From positions 1 to 5,909 of the forward strand of contig JAEUJR010000481.1 of NCBI GenBank assembly GCA_016793585.1: 5,909 nt of DNA, in the 5' to 3' direction. This DNA comes from Archangium sp. (lineage in GTDB: Bacteria > Myxococcota > Myxococcia > Myxococcales > Myxococcaceae). The notes under the pieces were generated by a model. The model was not told where the DNA came from. It did not search any database and saw nothing but the letters and a program-made list of their open reading frames with translations. Of this stretch, positions 1 through 5,255 are shown piece by piece; the first letter of the stretch is position 1, and the number at the start of each line of letters is the position of its first letter. Made by a program: the position numbers and the translations under genes.

Positions 1-54
1 GACCGCGAGCTCCCTCACCATCTGTCGTGCGGCTGCTGCCTTCGTCTCGTCCAT
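1..54 (-). CDS. N-terminal fragment of a divergent gene, function unknown
   Basis: Reading leftwards from an ATG at 54-52 gives an open frame MDETKAAAARQMVRELAV that runs off the window edge. Only 18 residues are visible, so no function can be assigned. Support for a real gene is modest. The codons are GC-rich but include several GCA, the start faces away from the MarR gene across a short intergenic region that holds an operator-like palindrome, and a GGAG lies at 70-67, 12 nt upstream of the ATG (slightly long spacing). MarR genes are often divergently paired with a target gene, so this could be a second member of the regulon. It could equally be an unrelated gene or a chance frame. Confidence 0.45.
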   Translation of the reverse strand, partial: MDETKAAAARQMVRELAV

Positions 55-116
55 GGCTTGACCGTACTCCAATCACGCAAGAGCTGCGCTCGAGTCGGAG
101 TTGCGGGTGACGTCGT

Positions 117-134
117 TGCGTAACATGTTACGCA
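117..134. promoter_or_regulatory. Perfect 18-bp palindrome, probable MarR operator
   Basis: TGCGTAACATGTTACGCA is its own reverse complement over all 18 bases and ends one base before the MarR start codon at 136. Its size and perfect dyad symmetry fit the operators bound by MarR dimers, which commonly autoregulate. A TAACAT (4 of 6 matches to a -10 box) lies inside it at 121-126 on the plus strand. The same hexamer occurs on the minus strand at 130-125, so a bound dimer could block transcription both ways. A TTGCGG at 101-106 is a possible but poorly spaced -35. The promoter assignment is weak; the palindrome itself is certain. Confidence 0.8.
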
Positions 135-135
135 T

Positions 136-606
136 ATGAAACGGCCTGACGGTGCAGCGCGGTTCGCGGTCTTCGGGCAGCTCTTCCTGGTGGCGCAGCA
201 CCTCGCGCGCCGGGCCGATGCCGAGCTCGACCGCGAGGGCGTTCCGCTCACCACGAGCCAGTGGCTGCTGCTCGCCATCGTCAGCAAACGCGAAGGTGGG
301 CCGCCGACGCTCACCGAGGCCGCCGCGCTGTACGGCACCTCTCGACAGAACGTGAAGCAGCTCGCCCGCCAGCTCGAGGCGCGCGGCTTTCTCGAGTTGA
401 AGCCCGACCCCGAAGACGCTCGCGCGCTGCGATTGCACTGCACGCGAAAGGTCGCAGCGGCCTTCGACCGGCCCGCGGCGGTTGAACGTCAGAAGCGCTT
501 CATCACGCGCCTCTTCGAGGGCCTGCCCGACTCCGACGTCGTCACGCTCGAGCGCGTGCTCTCGCGATGGTTGTCGCAGCTCGCAACAGCAGAGGAGGAC
601 CCATGA
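136..606 (+). CDS. MarR-family winged-helix transcriptional regulator
   Basis: 156 residues, the usual MarR length. Order of elements: an N-terminal dimerisation helix (about 8-33), a PLTTSQWLLLAIV segment (37-49), the helix-turn-helix (about 58-86, recognition helix around SRQNVKQLARQLEARGFL), the wing with the conserved DPEDAR pattern (91-96) followed by a strand, and a C-terminal helical arm (110-152) that would complete the dimer interface. The start at 136 is forced from upstream, because an in-frame TAA lies at 121-123 and no other start codon falls between. No Shine-Dalgarno sequence fits before it, so translation is probably leaderless. The stop overlaps the next start (ATGA at 603-606), making an operon with the DUF6544-like membrane protein. 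Probably a repressor of its own operon through the adjacent palindrome; the ligand cannot be read from sequence. Confidence 0.93.
   Translation: MKRPDGAARFAVFGQLFLVAQHLARRADAELDREGVPLTTSQWLLLAIVSKREGGPPTLTEAAALYGTSRQNVKQLARQLEARGFLELKPDPEDARALRLHCTRKVAAAFDRPAAVERQKRFITRLFEGLPDSDVVTLERVLSRWLSQLATAEEDP
591..598 (+). promoter_or_regulatory. Shine-Dalgarno sequence that decides the start of the membrane protein
   Basis: AGAGGAGG lies within the last codons of the MarR gene and ends 4 nt before the ATG at 603. It supports that start over an in-frame ATG at 567, which would add 12 residues (MVVAARNSRGGP) in front of a clean hydrophobic N-terminus and has no such site. Confidence 0.8.
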
Positions 607-1700
607 TTCGCGCCGTCTTCATCAGCCTCGTCGTCGTTCACGGCCTCATTCACTTCTTCGGCTTCGCCAGGGCGTTCGGGCTCGCGGCGTTGCCTCAGCT
701 CGTCTTGCCCATCAGCCGGCCCGTTGGCATCGCGTGGCTCGTCGCTGGCGTGCTGTCGCTCTCCACGGCGGTCGCGTTGCTGCTCACGCCGCGCTGGTGG
801 TGGGTGCTCGCATCGCTCGCGTTTCTCACCTCGCAGGCCGTCATCATCTCGAGCTGGAGCGACGCCCGCTTCGGCACCATCGCCAATGTCATTCTGTTGC
901 TCGGCGCGCTGTACGGCTTTCTCTCGCGCGGCCCCCTGAGCCTGCCCGCAGAGTACGAACGCGACCAGGCGCTCGCCGGCCCTGCGCACGAAGCCGAGGT
1001 GCTGACCGAGGCCGACCTGAAGCCGCTGCCAGAGCCCGTGCAGAACTACGTGCGGCGCGCCGGCGTCGTGGGTCAGCCCCGCGTACAGAACTTCCGCGCG
1101 CAGTGGGTCGGGCGCATTCGTGCCTCGCCGACCGACCCGTGGATGTCGTTCACCGCGCAGCAGCTCAACACGCTCGACACGCCACGCCGTTTCTTCCTGA
1201 TGGACGCGACGATGAAGGGCCTGCCAGTCGACGTCTTTCACGCGTTCGACGAGCACGGCGCGACGATGCGGGTGCGGCTGTTGTCGGCGAAGACGATGGT
1301 GGACGCGAAAGGCGAGGTGCTGACGCGCTCCGAGACGGTGACGCTGTTCAACGACCTGTGCCTCTTCGCGCCCGGTGAGTTGGTGCGGCCGTCGGTGCGC
1401 TGGGAGGCCATCGACTCACGCTCGGCCCGCGCGCACTTCACCCTCGGCGCGAACACCATCTCGGCGACGCTGTTCTTCGACGAGGCCGGAGAGCTGGTCG
1501 ACTTCCGCTCCGACGACCGCGCGGCGACGCCAGAGGGGAAGGCCGACGTGATGCCCTGGACGACGCCGGTGCACGACTTCGCGACGGTGGGCCCCGCGCG
1601 TGTTCCGACGAGAGCCGAGACGAGGTGGCACCCCGACGCCGGCGTGTGGACGTACGGGGAGTTCGAGCTGAAGCGCCTCGCCTACAACGTCGGTCCCTGA
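603..1700 (+). CDS. Membrane protein of the DUF6544/DUF6920 type
   Basis: 365 residues in two parts. The N-terminal third holds about four hydrophobic helices (roughly 4-26, 41-61, 65-83, 90-108), so the protein sits in the inner membrane. The remaining 250 residues form a soluble domain beginning LPEPVQNYVRRAGVVGQPRV (142-161). Further landmarks are MSFTAQQLNT (181-190), FFLMDATMKGLPVD (197-210), TVTLFNDLCLFAPGEL (245-260) and FFDEAGELVDFRSDDR (291-306). I recognise this series as an uncharacterised family annotated DUF6544 or DUF6920; the exact accession is from memory. It has no obvious catalytic signature. The ATGA overlap with the MarR gene implies translational coupling and makes it the most likely target of that regulator. 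It ends one base from the convergent lipoprotein gene. Function unknown. Confidence 0.85.
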   Translation: MIRAVFISLVVVHGLIHFFGFARAFGLAALPQLVLPISRPVGIAWLVAGVLSLSTAVALLLTPRWWWVLASLAFLTSQAVIISSWSDARFGTIANVILLLGALYGFLSRGPLSLPAEYERDQALAGPAHEAEVLTEADLKPLPEPVQNYVRRAGVVGQPRVQNFRAQWVGRIRASPTDPWMSFTAQQLNTLDTPRRFFLMDATMKGLPVDVFHAFDEHGATMRVRLLSAKTMVDAKGEVLTRSETVTLFNDLCLFAPGELVRPSVRWEAIDSRSARAHFTLGANTISATLFFDEAGELVDFRSDDRAATPEGKADVMPWTTPVHDFATVGPARVPTRAETRWHPDAGVWTYGEFELKRLAYNVGP

Positions 1701-1707
1701 GTCAGGG
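1695..1707. repeat. Palindrome spanning two convergent stop codons
   Basis: CCCTGAGTCAGGG is a perfect inverted repeat around G1701. The left arm contains the TGA of the plus-strand gene (1698-1700) and the right arm contains the complement of the TGA of the minus-strand gene (1702-1704). Allowing one mismatch, the symmetry extends to 1692-1710. There is no T-tract and the central base leaves no room for a loop in the perfect core, so it is a poor classical terminator. Confidence 0.7.
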
Positions 1708-2019
1708 CCCCGTGCACCACATGGCCTCGTTCGACTGGTTCCACCGGCAGGCCGCTCGTTCACAGTCGTCGCGTGTGAGGCAGTCGCCGCAGGCCCCCTT
1801 CGCGCACGCGCCCGGGCAGTGGTCGCGGTAGCAGTACGTGTCCTGCAGGTCGCAGTTGGCCGTGCACTCGCCAGCGCCTGGGCCCTGCCAGGTTCGGCCC
1901 TCTGACAGACACCGACGGCAGCTCTCGAGGCGGGCCTGCGAGGCCGAGTCGAGCGCAGTGCCGGGAACCCGCGCGCACCCGGTGACGACGAGGGCGAGCA
2001 GCAGGGCGCGCTCGTTCAT
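1702..2019 (-). CDS. Small cysteine-rich lipoprotein, function unknown
   Basis: 105 residues. The N-terminus MNERALLLALVVTGC is a short lipoprotein signal peptide with a lipobox (VTGC) and lipidation at Cys15. The mature part has 12 further cysteines (34, 37, 52, 56, 63, 68, 72, 77, 80, 86, 91, 102), enough for six disulfides, so it should fold in the periplasm or on the cell surface. The C-terminal part, CGDCLTRDDCERAACRW followed by a last Cys at 102, resembles the spacing of PSI/plexin-like cysteine modules, but this is only a resemblance. The start at 2019 is chosen because it yields the signal peptide and overlaps the previous stop as ATGA; the longer frame reading back to 2232 is an arginine-rich shadow of the STAS-like gene. 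It is the last gene of the minus-strand operon. No function is assigned. Confidence 0.8.
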   Translation of the reverse strand: MNERALLLALVVTGCARVPGTALDSASQARLESCRRCLSEGRTWQGPGAGECTANCDLQDTYCYRDHCPGACAKGACGDCLTRDDCERAACRWNQSNEAMWCTGP

Positions 2020-2453
2020 GGCGCCGCGTCGACCTCGCGCAGCCAGGCCAGCGCCGCTTCCGGCTCCGAGAAGAAGCGCACCGTCAGGCCGTTGGCCAAC
2101 GCGGCACGCATGGCGAATGACGAGAGCTGAAATGCCGCCTTGCCGCCGCCTTCGGGCTGGTTCGGGCCGAGAATGGCCCAGTACTTCCAGCCGGCCTCGA
2201 GCATGCGTGGCCACCAGACGGTGTCGCTCCACGGCGCTTCGCCGAGGTCGATGGTGGTGACGAAGCGGTCGTCAGACAGCCACTTCGTCGCGTGTTTCGC
2301 CTTCAACGTCTCGAGCCCTTCGAGCAGCAGCTGTCGAAAGGCCTCGCCCGAGACGGGCCCACGAATCTGGTGGTGCACGATGCCGCTGCGCCCGACCACC
2401 TCGTGGTACTGCACCAGGCCCAGCTCGTTCTCGAGAATGACGGTCGTGGTCAT
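2016..2453 (-). CDS. STAS-like (SpoIIAA-like) cytosolic protein
   Basis: 145 residues with no signal peptide or membrane segment. The pattern is a short beta start (VILENELGLVQYHEV), a strand (IVHHQIRGPVS), a helix (EAFRQLLLEGLETLKAKH), the segment KWLSDDRF (57-64), a tryptophan-rich helix (PWSDTVWWPRMLEAGWKYWAI, 74-94) and a final strand-helix RFFSEPEAALAWLREV. This matches small STAS/SpoIIAA-like proteins, in which a phrase like KWLxDxR and a W-x-x-x-W helix recur. The assignment is by recognition, not search. A typical phosphorylatable STAS serine is not evident. It overlaps the genes on both sides by ATGA and is preceded by a good ribosome binding site, so it is co-translated with a metalloprotease and a cysteine-rich lipoprotein. 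Its role among exported proteins is unclear. Confidence 0.75.
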   Translation of the reverse strand: MTTTVILENELGLVQYHEVVGRSGIVHHQIRGPVSGEAFRQLLLEGLETLKAKHATKWLSDDRFVTTIDLGEAPWSDTVWWPRMLEAGWKYWAILGPNQPEGGGKAAFQLSSFAMRAALANGLTVRFFSEPEAALAWLREVDAAP

Positions 2454-4003
2454 GGCGCCTCCGGCTTCGTTCGTTGCTCGCTCTGCACGCGCCGGCGCAG
2501 CAAGCCGAGGGCGAGGCCGAGCAGCGGCAGCAGCCCGTCGCCCGCCCCGCAGCCACAGCCGGCCCTCGCGGCGGGCAGGGGTTGCTCCGACGACGAGGGC
2601 AGTGAGGTGACGCCCGCGTCGGGGGCTGGCGTGCCCGCGTCGACGTTCGGGTCGAGGCACCGCTGCACCTCGGCCTCGGTGCCGATGCACAGCCCGGGGC
2701 GTTTGCTGAGCTGCGCGCCGACGCCGGCCCGCGCCGTGTTGACGACCGCGACGATGAAGGTGTCGGCCGTCGAGGTGTCGAGGGGCTGCGAGAGCCGCTT
2801 CACCTCGACGTTCCTTCCGGCTCTGCGCGTCGCGCCCACCAGCACCAGCCCCTGCGTCTCGTCGCCGGGAAGGTCCGGGTCGTCGAAGAGCGCCGCCGTC
2901 ATCGCCGCGCGGCCGGCGACGGGCACCGAGAGGTATTGCGTCGACGCGTAGAACACCCGCATCGGGAAGACGCGGTAGGGCGCGCTCACCGCGGTGACGG
3001 CTGGTGACGGGTACTGGGCGCCGTTGGCGTAGGCCTTCGACGGGTCGGCGGCCGCGCCCGTCGACAGGTTCCACGTGGCGAACTGCTCGAACTCGGCGGC
3101 GAAGCTCGATTGGTAGTCGGCGCGCAGCAGCGCATCGAGCTGCACCAACCACGTCGGGTTGGCCTTGTCGGCGGGCTCGGAGTCGAAGCCCTGCCCGTTC
3201 TCGAGGTGCTCCCACAAGGCCTTCACGAGGGCAGGGCCGTGCCGCTCCGAGAGGAAGCGGAAGAAGATGGCCGTGCCGTACGCCGACGCGGGCACGGGGC
3301 CGGTGGGCGCGCTGTCGAGCGAGCGGTCGGGGCGCGACAGGTACGCGTCGATGAAGTTCTCGAAGTCGTCGCTGGCGGGGTCGAACTGCTCGGTGGCCCA
3401 GACGGCCGTCGCCTCCGAGACGACGACGCTCTGGTTCGAGTCGTAGGCCGCCTGCACGGCGTGGAAGAACTCGTGGCTGCCGAGAATGCGGGTGGCCTCG
3501 GTGAGCGAGGGGTAGCCGTAGCCGACGAAGTCGTTCTCTTGAACCATGTAGCCGAGGCAGCGCTCACCACCGGCCGGGCAGTCGTCGACGCGGAACGCGC
3601 CGTCAGAGGAGCGCGCGAAGTCGAGCAGGTAGACGTCGAAGCGGTCGTCTCCGCCGTTGCTGGCCACCAGCCCGTCGCGCAGCGGCTGCCGAAACCCCCA
3701 CTGCCGGTACGTCGCGCCGACGTCTTCGTAGACGCGCGCCACGCTCTCGACGAAGTCGGGCACGCCCGAGTCGTTCACGTCGGCCGCCGGCACCGCGTTG
3801 CGGCCTGCGCGCGTGAAGTGCACCACGAACTCGCCGCCGTCGACGCCGAAGCGCTCGACCGTCTCGGCCTGGTCGAAGCGGAACATCTGGGCGACCGAGG
3901 TGTCGGTGGGGCGCAGCTCCTGACGCAGCGTCTCGTGCATCGGGTGCACGACGACGGGTTCTCCACAGGCCGCGACGAGGCCGATGAGCAAGAGCGCGCG
4001 CAT
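2450..4003 (-). CDS. Putative secreted zinc metalloprotease with MYXO-CTERM-like tail (MXAN_6640-like)
   Basis: 517 residues. The N-terminus MRALLLIGLVAACGE is a short export signal with a possible lipobox (VAAC, Cys13). A DVNDSGVPDF loop (75-84) looks like a calcium-binding Asp/Asn loop and is followed by GGDDRFDVYLLD (117-128). The zinc motif is H177-E-F-F-H181, with likely partner acidic residues at E197 or E205 in SEATAVWATE. This architecture matches the myxobacterial family annotated MXAN_6640 putative metalloprotease. A beta-rich C-terminal region (about 330-430) leads to a PNVDAGTPAPDAG linker, then GCGCGAGDG, a leucine-rich helix and RRR (482-505), a MYXO-CTERM-like sorting tail. Twelve residues follow the RRR, which is unusual. 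The start lies 4 nt after the HmuY-like stop with no strong ribosome site, suggesting coupled translation. The substrate is unknown. Confidence 0.87.
   Translation of the reverse strand: MRALLLIGLVAACGEPVVVHPMHETLRQELRPTDTSVAQMFRFDQAETVERFGVDGGEFVVHFTRAGRNAVPAADVNDSGVPDFVESVARVYEDVGATYRQWGFRQPLRDGLVASNGGDDRFDVYLLDFARSSDGAFRVDDCPAGGERCLGYMVQENDFVGYGYPSLTEATRILGSHEFFHAVQAAYDSNQSVVVSEATAVWATEQFDPASDDFENFIDAYLSRPDRSLDSAPTGPVPASAYGTAIFFRFLSERHGPALVKALWEHLENGQGFDSEPADKANPTWLVQLDALLRADYQSSFAAEFEQFATWNLSTGAAADPSKAYANGAQYPSPAVTAVSAPYRVFPMRVFYASTQYLSVPVAGRAAMTAALFDDPDLPGDETQGLVLVGATRRAGRNVEVKRLSQPLDTSTADTFIVAVVNTARAGVGAQLSKRPGLCIGTEAEVQRCLDPNVDAGTPAPDAGVTSLPSSSEQPLPAARAGCGCGAGDGLLPLLGLALGLLRRRVQSEQRTKPEAP
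2458..2462 (-). promoter_or_regulatory. Shine-Dalgarno sequence for the STAS-like gene
   Basis: Read on the minus strand, GGAGG ends 4 nt before the ATG at 2453. It is embedded in the codons for the last residues (KPEAP) of the metalloprotease and fixes the STAS-like start at 2453 rather than further upstream in the long open frame that continues to 3215. Confidence 0.75.
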
Positions 4004-4007
4004 GGGC

Positions 4008-4922
4008 TCAGTTCAAGAAGGCCCACTTCACCTTGAAGAACCCGCCACGCGCGCCCGCCTGCATCATGCGCATGTCGTTGCAGAACGTCTGCTGCGCCTC
4101 GGTCTCGTAGAAGCGCTGTACGGTCAGCTTCACGAGTGAGCCCCCTCTCGTGCGGATGATGAAGTTGCGGTTCGTCATGCGCACGCAGCCCGCGTAGTCG
4201 TAGAAGGGCGACATCGCGGTGAGCGGCGACGTCATCAGGCCGAAGCCGTCGTCGCGGAACATCAGGCAGTCGTCCGAGAGAAAGTCGTCTTTGTCCCACC
4301 GGGCGGTGGCGGCCGGCGCGGTGATGGCGTCGAACGTCTGCGTGTCGGGCACCACCGTGGCCGTCGTGCACGACGAGCCACTGTCGCCGCCGTTGAGGCG
4401 AATCACGAAGCGGCGAAACGCGATGTCCCAGTCGAAGGAGTCGAGCGCCGCTTCGTCCGACAGGTTCACCTGCTCGAGGCCCGTCGGCGTGAACTTCGCG
4501 TAGACGAAGCTCATCGTCGGCGTCGAGCCGCCAGCGCTCGCGTCAATCTCGGTGAAGAAGGTGGCGCCCGAGCGCGTGTTCGTCAGCGGAGCGCCGTTCG
4601 GCGTCTGGAAGAGCCCGAGCCGTTGAATCGCCTGGTCGCTGCAGACGACGGGCGAGCGCCCGCAGAGCATCGTGCCTGCGTCGACCTCGGTGCCCGCGTC
4701 GACGACGGGGGGAATCTTGCAGACGCGCTCGGTGCAGCGCTGGCCGCCCGAGCAGACGTTGCAGTTGAGGCCGCCGCTGCCGCACGACGAGTCGACGTCG
4801 CCCGTCTTGCAGACTCCGCTCGGGTCACAGCACCCCTGACAGGTGGTGGCGTTGCACGGGGTGGTCGGGCTGCACGCCAGCAGCGTCAGCAGCAGCGAGA
4901 GGGGCGCGAGAAGACGAGTCAT
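4008..4922 (-). CDS. HmuY-family lipoprotein with cysteine-rich N-terminal module
   Basis: 304 residues. MTRLLAPLSLLLTLLAC gives a clear lipoprotein signal with lipobox LLAC and lipidation at Cys17. Residues 23-68 form a ten-cysteine module (23, 28, 31, 32, 38, 47, 54, 57, 63, 68), followed by a VVDAGTEVDAGT linker. The rest resembles HmuY: SFDWDIAFRRFVIRLNGGDSG (162-182), TQTFDAI (194-200), and near the end NFIIRTRGGSLVKLTVQRFY (253-272), ending FKVKW. HmuY of Porphyromonas is a haem-binding outer-membrane lipoprotein used in iron uptake; many family members elsewhere are untested. The start at 4922 is chosen for the signal peptide, although the frame stays open back to 5255. It is followed 4 nt later by the metalloprotease gene, so the two are co-expressed. 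Haem-ligating residues cannot be assigned by eye. Confidence 0.85.
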   Translation of the reverse strand: MTRLLAPLSLLLTLLACSPTTPCNATTCQGCCDPSGVCKTGDVDSSCGSGGLNCNVCSGGQRCTERVCKIPPVVDAGTEVDAGTMLCGRSPVVCSDQAIQRLGLFQTPNGAPLTNTRSGATFFTEIDASAGGSTPTMSFVYAKFTPTGLEQVNLSDEAALDSFDWDIAFRRFVIRLNGGDSGSSCTTATVVPDTQTFDAITAPAATARWDKDDFLSDDCLMFRDDGFGLMTSPLTAMSPFYDYAGCVRMTNRNFIIRTRGGSLVKLTVQRFYETEAQQTFCNDMRMMQAGARGGFFKVKWAFLN

Positions 4923-5050
4923 GCCCAGCCGCTTACCGCGACGCGTGGGCCCTGTCAGGCGCGGCCGGTCGTCTTGCCGGCGCTCAAGGCTTCGAGGTGG
5001 CCGCGCGTGGGGTCGAATTCGGCTCGAGCTGCGAGCGGGGCGGTTCGTGT
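4923..5050. other. Non-coding gap upstream of the HmuY-like gene
   Basis: About 130 bases between the TIGR02996-like fragment and the HmuY-like lipoprotein. It holds two short GC-rich inverted repeats: 5022-5036 (stem GCTCG/CGAGC) and 4964-4981 (stem GCCGG/CCGGC, 8-nt loop). Neither is followed by a T-tract. The open frame of the lipoprotein continues through here but is arginine- and proline-rich with poor codon bias. A promoter for the four-gene lipoprotein/protease unit may lie here, but I could not identify convincing -35/-10 boxes. Confidence 0.5.
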
Positions 5051-5255
5051 CTACCGGCCGCGACGCGGTGCCTTCTTCGCCTGCGTCTCCGAGGCCCGTG
5101 GCGACGAGCGTGAGCTGCAGCTTGTTCTCGGCGATGCGCAGCTTGTGGCGGGCCTCGTCGTCGGGCGTCGCCGCGAGCCGGCACTGGAGCGCGATGAACT
5201 CGCCGCGCGGGTCACCTTCACCAGTGAGGAGGTCGGCGAACGCTGCCCGGCTCAA
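5051..5255 (-). pseudogene. TIGR02996-like domain fragment, probably frameshifted
   Basis: From a TTG at 5255, overlapping the coiled-coil stop as TTGA, the frame reads AFADLLTGEGDPRGEFIALQ (residues 5-24) and continues to about residue 48 with RLAATPDDEARHKLRIAENKL. It matches the core of the TIGR02996 repeat-companion domain, whose consensus I recall as YADWLxERGDPRGEFIxLQ. The family's usual first 20 or so residues are missing or degraded, and the leucine-rich-repeat-like region that normally follows is absent. Codon bias is strong to about 5098. It then moves to the neighbouring frame, where 5095-5051 reads ASETQAKKAPRRGR and stops at TAG. A one-base insertion near the GGG around 5097 would explain this. 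It may be a decayed gene with an internal deletion, a small intact protein hidden by a sequencing error, or an ordinary short gene with a different end. Confidence 0.45.

Noticed and set aside
15..443. Minus-strand frames opposite the MarR gene
   Set aside because: Low-complexity Ser/Arg/Ala composition, and they run through the palindrome and the MarR coding region, which has clear family motifs.
482..1378. Plus-strand 298-residue frame overlapping the MarR and membrane protein genes
   Set aside because: Arginine- and alanine-rich out-of-frame shadow; the overlapping genes show family motifs, hydrophobic helices and a ribosome site.
2016..3215. Extended start for the STAS-like protein reaching back to 3215
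   Set aside because: The extra 254 residues are an arginine-rich shadow of the protease gene. The ATG at 2453 has a good ribosome site and the recognisable domain begins there.
3110..4036. Long plus-strand frame opposite the metalloprotease
   Set aside because: It is an antisense shadow rich in Val, Arg, Gly and Ala with no domain, while the minus strand encodes a coherent protease with signal, zinc motif and sorting tail.
4964..5036. Intrinsic terminators after the TIGR02996-like fragment
   Set aside because: Two 5-bp GC stems are present but no T-tract follows on the minus strand, and such stems are common by chance at this GC content.
4008..5255. A single 415-residue fusion of the TIGR02996-like segment with the HmuY-like lipoprotein
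   Set aside because: The lipoprotein signal peptide would be internal at residue 112, and the linking stretch (about 5095-4925) is arginine/proline-rich with poor third-position bias. The frame is open only by chance in GC-rich DNA.
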